From contig JAKBGO010000004.1 of NCBI GenBank assembly GCA_021833065.1, forward strand, positions 1-45,083: DNA of 45,083 nucleotides, read 5' to 3'. This DNA is from a bacterium (GTDB lineage Bacteria; Patescibacteriota; Saccharimonadia; Saccharimonadales; UBA4665). The translations under genes and the position numbers were made by a program. The notes under the pieces are model-generated. The model worked only from the letters and a program-made list of their open reading frames with translations, was not told the origin of the DNA and did no database searches. Numbering within the stretch: the stretch's first letter is position 1; each line of letters opens with the position of its first letter. This document shows positions 27,728 to 37,548 of the stretch, piece by piece.

Positions 27728-28129
27728 ATGAAAGAAGTCGCAAAACTAATTCTAAGAGATCAAAATGGTCTCTATTTATTGCTCTACAGAAACGACCATC
27801 CTGCTTTTGGTCAAGACCCCGATTTACCCGGAGGAACAATAGAAGAGGGCGAAGATCCAATCAAGGCGCTAATACGCGAAGTAAAAGAAGAAATCGGGAT
27901 TACACTTAACAGCAAATCCATAAAAAAACTTCATGAAAGTAACGAATACGATAAGGGAAATATTTATTACTTATACGAAGCAATGCATAAAGAAACACCC
28001 GTCATTACTATAAGCTGGGAACATAGTAGGTACAGTTGGTTAAGTCTTAGCGATTTCGCTGCCATAACCAACACGGCTATCGATAGATACATGCATATGG
28101 TGCACGACTATTTAGCACAAAAACAATAA
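27728..28129 (+). CDS. NUDIX hydrolase
   Basis: Nudix box 'GGTIEEGEDPIKALIREVKEEIGI'. Confidence 0.92.
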   Translation: MKEVAKLILRDQNGLYLLLYRNDHPAFGQDPDLPGGTIEEGEDPIKALIREVKEEIGITLNSKSIKKLHESNEYDKGNIYYLYEAMHKETPVITISWEHSRYSWLSLSDFAAITNTAIDRYMHMVHDYLAQKQ

Positions 28130-28191
28130 AAATAATAATAACCAATCATTATCTGTACTTCAAAAAAAATATTCTTTGATACTATAGAATC

Positions 28192-28881
28192 ATGAGGTCA
28201 GTTGGAGTAATTGGAGGTTTAGGTCCGGAAACAACAGCCGAGTTTTACTTGGAAGTGATTTTTGGATGCCAAAAAATAGATGATAGTGAGAGACCTTTGA
28301 TTGTAATATCTAGCGTTCCTTTAATTACCGAAATTGAACGCGAACTTATTGCCACGAATAAAGGTAAAGAACGTTACATACCTTTTTTGATTAGCGAAGC
28401 TAAAAGATTAGAAAAATCTGGGGTAGATTTTCTTGTCATGCCTTGTAATTCTTTGCATGTTTTTATTGAAGAGATAAGAAATTCGGTCAAGATTCCCGTC
28501 CTTAGTATTGTAGACGAAACAATAGCCTATCTGAAAAAAAATAAATTTCAAGAGATTGGTCTTATTTCAACTTCGGCGACTGTTGAAAACAAAGTCTATG
28601 AAAATGCCTTAGCAAAAAACAATATAAAGTTCATCGCCCCAAACGGACTGCAACGTGCAAAAATTAATAAAATTATCCAGCGATTGATTGAAGGACAGCA
28701 TCTAAACAGCGATAGAAACATAATTGAGTCTGTTGTTAAGGATATGGTTGATTTAAAAGTTAACTGTGTCGCTTTGGCATGTACGGATTTACAACTGTTA
28801 CTTCCAAGTAGCAGTGAAGTAAATATTTTTGACACTATGAAAATACTTGCCGATGCAACTATCCGTGAAATATTTGCATGA
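28192..28881 (+). CDS. Aspartate/glutamate racemase family protein
   Basis: 'GVIGGLGPETTAEFY', 'FLVMPCNSLHVF', 'CVALACTDLQLLL' - both catalytic Cys regions. Confidence 0.92.
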   Translation: MRSVGVIGGLGPETTAEFYLEVIFGCQKIDDSERPLIVISSVPLITEIERELIATNKGKERYIPFLISEAKRLEKSGVDFLVMPCNSLHVFIEEIRNSVKIPVLSIVDETIAYLKKNKFQEIGLISTSATVENKVYENALAKNNIKFIAPNGLQRAKINKIIQRLIEGQHLNSDRNIIESVVKDMVDLKVNCVALACTDLQLLLPSSSEVNIFDTMKILADATIREIFA

Positions 28882-28922
28882 TCAATCTAATATTTATCTA
28901 TCATTGATGGTATAGATTTTAA

Positions 28923-29339
28923 TTAAGTATCTTTTTTTTCTGGAAAGACCCAATATTTGTACCAGAGCCAACTCCAAAAAGTAAAAAATATTCCGGATAT
29001 AAAGAGACCAATGTAGGGTGATATACCGATTTTTTTAAGTCCATAAATCATCAGATAATCAATAATAAAACCGATACTTTCAATAAATACATATCTTCCA
29101 GCGTGTCTCATCTCGCTTAAATGGATATGATCTGAAAATGCCCATAGTCTTTGTATAACATAATTCGAACTCCACCCAATAACATCACCGAAAATCTTTG
29201 ACGGAAACCATCCCCAGTGAAACAAGCTATAACCAACAGCAAATAGTCCGTATCCAACCCAGAAGTATATGCTTCCGCCAACCAAATATTTCAAAAATCG
29301 TTTAATATCTTTGTGTTTTAATAATGACTTAGTGGGCAT
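28923..29339 (-). CDS. GtrA-like membrane protein, copy 2
   Basis: Nearly identical to the 22916-23335 product (about 7 substitutions plus a different C-terminal tip). Confidence 0.85.
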   Translation of the reverse strand: MPTKSLLKHKDIKRFLKYLVGGSIYFWVGYGLFAVGYSLFHWGWFPSKIFGDVIGWSSNYVIQRLWAFSDHIHLSEMRHAGRYVFIESIGFIIDYLMIYGLKKIGISPYIGLFISGIFFTFWSWLWYKYWVFPEKKDT

Positions 29340-29368
29340 TCAATATACTATATACTACTTATGGCAAT

Positions 29369-29455
29369 ATCTTTATCTACTAGATTTATCATCTTTTTAA
29401 ATCTAAGAATATATCTCATCTGAAGATTATGAAAATGAACTATTTATCGAGCCAA
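29369..29455. repeat. Dispersed decayed repeat, copy R4
   Basis: 'aatctaagaatatatctcatctgaagattatgaaaatgaactatttatcgagccaa' aligns with R1-R3, more diverged. Confidence 0.5.
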
Positions 29456-29523
29456 TAAGATTAGAATTAAAAGCATCCTTCTGAATTCTTTTTGTTTTAC
29501 TTCTAATTTCGTATTATTAATAT

Positions 29524-29961
29524 ATGATCGACGAAGACTCTATAAGACAAAAAGCAATTGAGGATGGAGTAACACACTTTGCTACTGGAATTGCTGTCTT
29601 TAAAGATGGAAAACTACTCGTCGTACGTCGTGTAGCACATGATGACTTTCTAGCGGGTGAATGGGAACTACCAGGCGGTGGTGTCGATGCAGGAGAAACT
29701 ATAGAGCAGGGCGCTGTACGAGAATTAAAAGAAGAGACTAATCTGGTTACTGAAAAGATTCTAGGAACATTTGAAAGTTTTGATTACTCTACACCTAAAA
29801 AACACAAAGTACGCCAAATCAACTTTAGAGTAACTACCGAACCTGGCGAAATAGCCTTAACCGAGCACGATGCATTCAAATGGATTACCGCTGATGAGAT
29901 TTCAAGCTTGAAAACCAATCCCGTTATGCAGAATTGTCTAGAAAATGCCTTTAGTAGTTAA
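29524..29961 (+). CDS. NUDIX hydrolase
   Basis: Nudix box 'GGGVDAGETIEQGAVRELKEETNL'. Confidence 0.92.
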   Translation: MIDEDSIRQKAIEDGVTHFATGIAVFKDGKLLVVRRVAHDDFLAGEWELPGGGVDAGETIEQGAVRELKEETNLVTEKILGTFESFDYSTPKKHKVRQINFRVTTEPGEIALTEHDAFKWITADEISSLKTNPVMQNCLENAFSS

Positions 29962-30156
29962 TGAAAAACAATTAAATATCATTAGTTTTATATTTATCAA
30001 AAACAATATTTACTGTCCACAAATTGTCTACTAGTGTGCGCAATGACATATTTATAAATTACTTTATTTTAGAATAGGGCGCAATAAAACTTTGCGATTC
30101 ACCAAAGTTGTTTTTTATTATTGACCAATACGAAATGAATATTTAATATGTGATTA

Positions 30157-30759
30157 ATGGAAGAAGAAAAACTAGCAGCTTATATAGAATCTCTTCATGG
30201 ATTTAAATATAGTCAGGAAATCGATAGGTACGATCATATGGGTGCCGTTGTCGTTGACGGAATATTACAGGCAGGTCTTAATTACTACACAACCGTAAAA
30301 CCAAGAGTTGACTTAATTCTTCAAAAATACGGTGATAAAAAAACAACTAACGATTTTATTGAAATATGTGACGAGGTTGGAATAAATGCTCTTATAAACT
30401 TTAAAGGTAAAAGACCTAACTGGATTGTGGGTCTTTTAGGTTATTTGCAAGAAAACAACATTCAGACTACTGACGAATTAAGAATTTGGCTGAAAGAATC
30501 GGAAAATAAAAAAAGGTTTAAAAAATTAGACGGAATAAAGGACAAGACGGCGAACTATTTTCAAATACTGACTGGCGACGACGATGCAGTAAAAATAGAC
30601 GTGCATTTAAAAAGATTCCTTGAATCGGCGGGTTATTCAGCTGTAGCTAACAACGACGAACAATCTATAGATCTTATAAGAAAAACAGCAAAAATACTAC
30701 AGATTACTCCAGCCATACTTGATCACAGTATCTGGACCTATCAGTCAAATAAAAAATAG
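30157..30759 (+). CDS. HhH-GPD-like protein (base-excision glycosylase fold)
   Basis: 'LDGIKDKTANYFQILTGDDDAVKIDVHLKRFLESAGY' resembles a helix-hairpin-helix followed by the catalytic Asp region. Confidence 0.5.
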   Translation: MEEEKLAAYIESLHGFKYSQEIDRYDHMGAVVVDGILQAGLNYYTTVKPRVDLILQKYGDKKTTNDFIEICDEVGINALINFKGKRPNWIVGLLGYLQENNIQTTDELRIWLKESENKKRFKKLDGIKDKTANYFQILTGDDDAVKIDVHLKRFLESAGYSAVANNDEQSIDLIRKTAKILQITPAILDHSIWTYQSNKK

Positions 30760-30845
30760 CAATTTCCGCAAAAGGAGACCAAATCTATAGAAGAACAAAA
30801 ATCAGCAGCAGCCCGGCATCTACAAGGATGTTATACTAGACTAAT

Positions 30846-32777
30846 ATGAATGCACAGGATATTCGCGCGAGATATCTCGCGTTTTTTAAAAATCGTGGCC
30901 ACGCTGTAATCCCGCGAGCAAAACTCATCCCAGAAGAAGACCCAACTACTTTATTTACTGGATCAGGTATGCAGCCGCTTATCCGATACTTACTTGGTGA
31001 ATCCCACCCGGCAGGGACTAGACTGACAGACAGCCAAACTTGCTTACGTGCGCAGGATATTGATGAGATCGGCGACAACCGTCATACGACATTCTTTGAA
31101 ATGCTCGGTAACTGGAGTTTGGGTGACTATTCCAAACAAGACCAGATAAATTGGTTCTGGGAATTTATAACTAAAGAAATCGGGCTTGATCCCAAGCGGA
31201 TTTTTGTAAGCTGTTTTAGCGGAGATGAAACTGCCGGTATACCAAAAGATACCGAAAGTGCAGAAATATGGTCCTCGATTTTTAAATCAGTTAACATTGA
31301 TCCCAAGCAAGTAGACATTATCAGCGAAGAAAATGGAGCAAAAGTCGGCGATCAAGGTGGACGAATTTTCTTCTACGGCAAGAAAAATTGGTGGTGTCGG
31401 GCCGGAGATGCTAGTAAAATGCCGGTTGGCGAACCGGGTGGCCCGGATACGGAAATGTTTTATCTGTTTCCTGACGTTGCACATGACATCTCATACGGCG
31501 AACACTGTCATGTAAACTGTGACTGTGGCCGTTATATTGAGCTTGGTAACTCAGTTTTCATGGAATACATTAAAACTGATAATGGTTTTGAGAAATTACC
31601 CAAACAAAACGTCGATTATGGTGGCGGTTTAGAGAGAATTGCTGCGGCCGCTCTTAATAGTCCTGACGTATACAAAATCAGCGTCATGTGGCCAATCGTC
31701 CAAAAACTTGAAAAAATTTCCGATAAGACATACGAAACTCACACTACTAGCATGAGGGTAATTACCGACCATTTGCGCGCGGCAACCTTTTTAGCGGTTG
31801 ACGGAGTAACGCCAAGCAACAAAGAGCAAGGTTACGTAATGCGCCGATTACTACGTCGAGCAATCCGATTTGCCTTTGATCTTGGAGTAGAACAAAACTT
31901 CCTACAAGAAATTGTGCCGGTTATTGCTGATTTGTATGAAAACGATTTTCCGGAAGTAAAAGAACAACGAGAGCGTGTTATTGAGGTGCTCATAAAAGAA
32001 GAAAAAGTCTTCAGGCAGACACTACGTAAAGGATTAAGGGAGTTTGATAAATTTGCCAACTCTGCCAAAAGAACAAAAACTCCTGAAAGCGAAGGTATTG
32101 TAACGGGAATGTCCGGAAGTGATCTATTCACTCTTTATGACACGTACGGTTTTCCTCTTGAGCTATCTGCAGAAGAAGCGTTTAAACAAGGTGTCGAACT
32201 CTCCAAGACATGGCAAGAAGAATTTGACGCTAAAATGGCAGAGCAAAGAGCTAGAAGTCAAACCGCTACCAAAGGTACATTTAAAGGCGGACTCGGTGGA
32301 CAAACCATCCAACATAAGAAATACCACACGGCTACCCACTTAATGTATCAAGCACTCCGTGATGTACTGGGAAACCATGTGGTACAACATGGTAGTAATA
32401 TCACTGAAGAACGATTGCGTTTTGATTTTAGCCACCCGGAAAAGGTTACCCCGGAAGAACTTAAGCAAGTAGAGGACATAGTAAACGAACAAATTCAAAA
32501 AGATCTCAAAGTAAGTTTTGCCGAATATCCAACGGAAGAAGCCACAGGTCAATTAGGTGCGCTTGGACAGTTTGGCGACAGATACGGTGATACCGTAAAA
32601 GTATATAAAATGATTGCCGACGGTGCCGATAAACCATTTAGCTTCGAAATTTGCGGCGGACCGCATGTAGACCATACTCTACAGCTAGCTGAAGACAATA
32701 AACATTTCAAAATCATCAAAGAGGAATCTTCTAGCGCTGGCATCCGCCGAATAAAGGCGATACTCACAGCTGACTAA
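30846..32777 (+). CDS. alaS: Alanyl-tRNA synthetase, minimal form
   Basis: 'RYLAFFKNRGHAVIPRAKLIPEEDPTTLFTGSGMQP', 'FFEMLGNWSLGDY', editing-site 'HTATH' and 'CGGPHVDHT'; 643 aa, ends directly after the editing domain. Confidence 0.95.
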   Translation: MNAQDIRARYLAFFKNRGHAVIPRAKLIPEEDPTTLFTGSGMQPLIRYLLGESHPAGTRLTDSQTCLRAQDIDEIGDNRHTTFFEMLGNWSLGDYSKQDQINWFWEFITKEIGLDPKRIFVSCFSGDETAGIPKDTESAEIWSSIFKSVNIDPKQVDIISEENGAKVGDQGGRIFFYGKKNWWCRAGDASKMPVGEPGGPDTEMFYLFPDVAHDISYGEHCHVNCDCGRYIELGNSVFMEYIKTDNGFEKLPKQNVDYGGGLERIAAAALNSPDVYKISVMWPIVQKLEKISDKTYETHTTSMRVITDHLRAATFLAVDGVTPSNKEQGYVMRRLLRRAIRFAFDLGVEQNFLQEIVPVIADLYENDFPEVKEQRERVIEVLIKEEKVFRQTLRKGLREFDKFANSAKRTKTPESEGIVTGMSGSDLFTLYDTYGFPLELSAEEAFKQGVELSKTWQEEFDAKMAEQRARSQTATKGTFKGGLGGQTIQHKKYHTATHLMYQALRDVLGNHVVQHGSNITEERLRFDFSHPEKVTPEELKQVEDIVNEQIQKDLKVSFAEYPTEEATGQLGALGQFGDRYGDTVKVYKMIADGADKPFSFEICGGPHVDHTLQLAEDNKHFKIIKEESSSAGIRRIKAILTAD

Positions 32778-33079
32778 TATAAATCATTTGGTCAACGATC
32801 AGGACGTATTCTAGTCAAGACCTTGTAACCACTTAATCTAGTTTCTCTTCTTGTGTAAGCCAGCCCAAAGATTTATGTGGCAGAGATAATTCTGTTGGTA
32901 TGACAGATACCTGGTGATAGGAGTTTTCAGTTATCTTATTAGACCTATTGATGATTGCACGTTGACCACAACCAAAGTGTCTGGCTACTCCTCTCATGCA
33001 ATTATAATCTAGCACTAGAGCAGCGAAAAGATCGAAAGACTATCATCCCAATATAAATGTCTTTTCAGAAGAGAATTTC

Positions 33080-33379
33080 ATGGACACGGAACCTCGTCGT
33101 CTTGCTAAAAAATTATCTCTATACAAAAAACTTGCTGAAAGTGAAATTAGTGAAAAGACTATTACAGAAATTGAAAAACTGATTCTCTCATCCGTAAAAA
33201 AAGCCTACAAAACGTATATCGAAAAGGCTAAGGAATTAAGAGTCAGCGAATACGGCCATCAGTTAGTCAATTTTTCTAAAACTTACTACGGGGTCGAACC
33301 TGAACATTTTAAACCCAGAGTGATGCCACAACCAAATAGGGCGGCAAGACGTCAAGCTGCGAAAAGAAAAAATAACTAG
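33080..33379 (+). CDS. Small hypothetical protein with basic C-terminus
   Basis: 99-aa ORF, charged, ends RAARRQAAKRKNN. Confidence 0.5.
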   Translation: MDTEPRRLAKKLSLYKKLAESEISEKTITEIEKLILSSVKKAYKTYIEKAKELRVSEYGHQLVNFSKTYYGVEPEHFKPRVMPQPNRAARRQAAKRKNN

Positions 33380-33463
33380 ATGCTATACATACCTGTTTGG
33401 TTACACTAACTTATATAGGATAAATTTTTGACACAACTAAAGTTAGACTGGTATAAAAGTAGC

Positions 33464-34036
33464 ATGGTAGAAGCTATTATTTTTGATTGTTTCGATGTTC
33501 TGGTCACAAACGGACTACCGCTTTACTATGCCAATCATCTAGACAATAACCCCGATAAAATAGCACTAATTGAAAAACAGGTTGAGGTACTAAATAAAGG
33601 AAGAATTAACTATGAAATGTTTTTGGACAACGTCTCGCTGATTGGAAATGTACCAGTAGAAATTACCAGAGCAGAACTCGATGATAATATACCCGACGAA
33701 CAACTATTTGACTATATAAGGGATGAGCTAAAACCAAATTATAAGATAGGCATGCTGTCAAACGCTGGAGACGACTGGTTAGATGAGATGATAGGCCAAG
33801 ACAGAAGGTCTTTATTTGACACTATTGTTCTATCATATGCCGTAGGCTTAACTAAGCCAAATACTGATATCTACCATCTAACAGCCAAGAAACTAAATGT
33901 AAATCCAGAAAGTTGCATTATGATTGACGATAAAACCGTTTACTGCCAAGGAGCAGAAAAAGCAGGCATGAAATCGGTGAAGTATGAATCATTTACTCAA
34001 TTTAAAGTTTTACTTGAATCGATGTTATTAAAATAA
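33464..34036 (+). CDS. HAD-superfamily hydrolase
   Basis: 'IIFDCFDVLV', 'IGMLSNAGDDW', 'GLTKPNTDIY', 'CIMIDDK' HAD motifs. Confidence 0.85.
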   Translation: MVEAIIFDCFDVLVTNGLPLYYANHLDNNPDKIALIEKQVEVLNKGRINYEMFLDNVSLIGNVPVEITRAELDDNIPDEQLFDYIRDELKPNYKIGMLSNAGDDWLDEMIGQDRRSLFDTIVLSYAVGLTKPNTDIYHLTAKKLNVNPESCIMIDDKTVYCQGAEKAGMKSVKYESFTQFKVLLESMLLK

Positions 34037-34139
34037 AAGAGAAATAAATACAAATTCGAATAATAGCAGAGTGGCCAAATTAAATTAGTCATCGACATCT
34101 AGTGTAAACATCCTAGTGAGTGTAGTATCATTAATACTG

Positions 34140-34988
34140 ATGTCTGAGATACCAAGACTAGCTATTTTTGATGTAGATGGCACAATTGCTCAAAATGGCA
34201 AAGTACCCGAAGCAGTATTGAACGGATTGAAGAATTTGCAAAATAAAGGCTGCCTAACGACCGTCTCGACCGGAAGAGGCTACGTCAGACTAAGGGAAGC
34301 CCTGGGAGATAACTTCGACAACGTAATTTCCCAAAACGCCTTAATAATACTCGAACACGGTACTAAGATAGTAGATAATCACGGAAATGTAAAATTTGGA
34401 GAATTTTTTAACGATCGAGAGATTGATCATATAATCGATTTTACTCGCGCCAATATAGACTTGTTTAAGCTCCTTTGGTTTAATCCAGTTGAGATTGCCA
34501 AAACTAAGGTCCAAGTATGGTGTTCCGACCCGAAAGATATTCAGTTTGAAACAGAAAAAAGAGGACACTATGCCGACGTCTTTAGTTGCTCAATCGGTGA
34601 GCTGGAAGACATTTTACTCCAACAAAAACTTTCCAATGTCACCCTAAAACTTAAAGACTACGTTAAGGTAGAAAATCTTAAGCTCTCATTCACCAGAACG
34701 GATACCAATGTACTTTTTCAAGACGGAAACATGGAGTTTATAAAAAACAACACCAACAAAGCCCTGGCTATAAACTGGATGACTCATCACCTCAGAATCA
34801 AATCTGACGATATTTTGGTTGCCGGCAATGCCATAAACGACGTTGAAATGCTAGACATAGATTCTAAATATACCGTACTGGTTGGACCTCAAGAAATAAG
34901 GGATACAATAAAATCCTACATTTCAAAACAATCTATAGTTGAAGTAGACAGCCCCGCAAAACTTGGTGAATACTTAACCACACTTTAA
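34140..34988 (+). CDS. HAD-superfamily hydrolase (Cof-like)
   Basis: 'LAIFDVDGTIAQNG', 'TVSTGRGY', 'DILVAGNAINDVEML'. Confidence 0.88.
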   Translation: MSEIPRLAIFDVDGTIAQNGKVPEAVLNGLKNLQNKGCLTTVSTGRGYVRLREALGDNFDNVISQNALIILEHGTKIVDNHGNVKFGEFFNDREIDHIIDFTRANIDLFKLLWFNPVEIAKTKVQVWCSDPKDIQFETEKRGHYADVFSCSIGELEDILLQQKLSNVTLKLKDYVKVENLKLSFTRTDTNVLFQDGNMEFIKNNTNKALAINWMTHHLRIKSDDILVAGNAINDVEMLDIDSKYTVLVGPQEIRDTIKSYISKQSIVEVDSPAKLGEYLTTL

Positions 34989-35024
34989 AACAAGACCTTT
35001 TTGTTCTTTCGCAATTTAACAAGT

Positions 35025-35606
35025 TCAACTATTGTGGCTATGACTGTACCACTCTACAAAATCGTGCCAGACATCTCGTCGTCTTCTATAACGCTCAATG
35101 ACAGCTTCTTGGCCTAGTTCAAATACCTCGGCGATAGTTTTGCCATTATCTGCATCAAGCGCAGTAACGGACATATTAGGTGATTTTTTGTTATATCCTC
35201 TCGTTTCTTCGATAATTTTTCCCGGAATATCATTTCTAAATACTTTAACAACATCGACGTCCGTGAAAGCTAAATATTGATGAAGAATAACAGTTCTATC
35301 AACAATCCCATCCATCAATCTCAAAAAATCTTCCGGCGTAAACCAATGATTAATAGATTTCATATACGGACCGGGAAAACCGTTTAATGCCGGAATATTC
35401 CACGTATCGTCACTAACTACAAGCGGCATTTCAAGTTGAATATAGGCTCTTTTGGCTTTATCGCTAACGATTATCTCAGGATCTTCGCCTTGTATCTCAT
35501 CAACCGCTAAAGTAACAGGTTCGACAACAATCCCATCCTGCTCGCAGACAACTTTTGCGATCTCAATTTTCTCGGCATTTCCAGTCACAAAATGAATTTT
35601 CTCCAT
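35025..35606 (-). CDS. Non-canonical purine NTP pyrophosphatase (Ham1/ITPase-like)
   Basis: 'IHFVTGNAEKIEIAK', 'VSDDTWNIPALNGFPGPYMK'; start MEKIHF at 35606 supported by an upstream TATAAT. Confidence 0.82.
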   Translation of the reverse strand: MEKIHFVTGNAEKIEIAKVVCEQDGIVVEPVTLAVDEIQGEDPEIIVSDKAKRAYIQLEMPLVVSDDTWNIPALNGFPGPYMKSINHWFTPEDFLRLMDGIVDRTVILHQYLAFTDVDVVKVFRNDIPGKIIEETRGYNKKSPNMSVTALDADNGKTIAEVFELGQEAVIERYRRRRDVWHDFVEWYSHSHNS

Positions 35607-35736
35607 TAGCCTATTATACACGAGGTGTTAGCACCTGTTTTATATTACTGTCTTAAGACATTGATTGTGGCAGTAATCAAAATTCAACTTGTAAATGATA
35701 GATGAGTAAGTGGTATCATTATCTCGAAGTATAATT

Positions 35737-37548
35737 ATGGAAAAAGAAGAAAAAAAATCTAGGTATTCATTACCAAAAAACGTTCTACGAACTATGCGCC
35801 TATACTGGCAAATAGATAGAGATTCACTGCTGTTCAATCTTCTTCTGATTTTACTTCAAGTTTCGTCAAGTATTCTGACGATATATTACGGCAGCCGAAT
35901 AATCGGTCAGCTGACTAAAATCTATCAACATCAACACATTTCTTCGACACATGTCTATATTCTTCTAGCCGCCTTAACTATAGCCGGGACCGTGGAAAGA
36001 TTTTCTTGGCGTTGGATAACATTTTTACAAAGAAAAAACTGGATAAAATGGTACGTAGAAATTACAGTCGATTTTAATAAAGCGGTCTCATCGTTCGACA
36101 TGGAACAGCATCATGACCATGATTTCGAAAAAACCATTCAAAAAGTAGCCCAAAGTTATCAATACACACCACAAAATTTTGCTAACTACATTTTAGAATT
36201 AGTACATTCGGTAGCCCGACTGCTGTCTACGCTAATAGTAATAGCAACGTTCGCCCCTTGGCTTATCATTATTATGATAATTTCACTGTTACCAGGATAT
36301 TATACTGAAAAACGATTTAGTAAATTGAAGTGGAATCTCTGGGATGAAAGGGGCGACAAACCACTCTTAGCTTATCGGACGACTAATTTTTTATTGGACA
36401 AATACAAACTTCAGGAAACTAAAATTTTTCAGACCCGCAATCATCTGCTAAAACTCTTAAAAGGTCTCCACGGTGAATTTTATGGAAGGCAGCTGAAATA
36501 TCTGCGCGAAACCGAAAGACGCACAATCCTATCTCTTGCAAGCGAGGCAATTGTTGCCGCCGGAATTACATTTTGGTTAATCCAGAAAGTATTAAACCAG
36601 ACTCTTAGCTTGGCTAATTACAGCTTTTACAGCGGAATGATTTTACAGTTTGGCGGCTCTCTCAGTCTGATAACGTCTTCACTGAATTTTATCTACGATA
36701 ATAACGAGTACATGAGAGATTTTTATTGGCTGATGGATGTTAAGCCCAAGCTGCCGGTTGCCAAGAATACTGTAGAAATTAAAAATCACACAATACCAAC
36801 AATTACCTTTGAAAACGTCAGCTTTAAATACCCGGGCAGCAATCAAAATGCACTAAGTAATATTAATCTAACGATAAATCATGGCGACAGTTTGGCGCTC
36901 GTCGGCGAAAACGGATCAGGCAAAACCACCCTTATAAAATTACTACTTCGGTTTTATGATCCAAGCGAGGGAAGAATTCTAGTTAACGGAATAGACTTAC
37001 GACAAGTTGATTTGAAAAGCTATTACAATCAAATTGGAGTCTTATTCCAATCATTTAACGACTATCCGTTTTCAGTTCGCGACAATATAGCCTTGGGCAG
37101 AGTAGAGCACTTTGATGATGACAATAAAGTAATTCAGGCTGCCAAAACTGCCAATGCAGACCGGTTCATAAACAACTACCCAAATAAATACCGTCAAATA
37201 CTAGAGGTTGGTTTTAAAGACGGCATTGAACCTTCCGGCGGACAATGGCAAAGAATTGCCTTAGCTAGGGCGCTCTTTAGAAATTCCAACATCCTGATAC
37301 TCGACGAACCAACCGCATCAGTAGACGCCAAGAGCGAATATGAAATATTTAAAACCTTAGAAAAAGAAGGTAAAAATAAGAGTACGATTATCATATCTCA
37401 TCGTTTCAGTACCGTCAGACAGGCCAAAACAATCTATGTCTTAAATGAAGGCAGTATCGTCGAGAGAGGATCCCACTTAGATCTTATGAAAATATCTAAC
37501 GGCCTATACAAAGAAATGTTCGATAAACAGGCCGAGGGTTACAGATAA
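35737..37548 (+). CDS. ABC transporter, fused permease/ATPase
   Basis: TM region followed by 'LVGENGSGKTTLIKLLLRFY', 'PSGGQWQRIALARAL', 'LILDEPTASVD'. Confidence 0.93.
   Translation: MEKEEKKSRYSLPKNVLRTMRLYWQIDRDSLLFNLLLILLQVSSSILTIYYGSRIIGQLTKIYQHQHISSTHVYILLAALTIAGTVERFSWRWITFLQRKNWIKWYVEITVDFNKAVSSFDMEQHHDHDFEKTIQKVAQSYQYTPQNFANYILELVHSVARLLSTLIVIATFAPWLIIIMIISLLPGYYTEKRFSKLKWNLWDERGDKPLLAYRTTNFLLDKYKLQETKIFQTRNHLLKLLKGLHGEFYGRQLKYLRETERRTILSLASEAIVAAGITFWLIQKVLNQTLSLANYSFYSGMILQFGGSLSLITSSLNFIYDNNEYMRDFYWLMDVKPKLPVAKNTVEIKNHTIPTITFENVSFKYPGSNQNALSNINLTINHGDSLALVGENGSGKTTLIKLLLRFYDPSEGRILVNGIDLRQVDLKSYYNQIGVLFQSFNDYPFSVRDNIALGRVEHFDDDNKVIQAAKTANADRFINNYPNKYRQILEVGFKDGIEPSGGQWQRIALARALFRNSNILILDEPTASVDAKSEYEIFKTLEKEGKNKSTIIISHRFSTVRQAKTIYVLNEGSIVERGSHLDLMKISNGLYKEMFDKQAEGYR

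Noticed and set aside
31287-32767. Antisense and off-frame ORFs within alaS
   Set aside because: Shadow ORFs; the alaS frame carries all conserved motifs.
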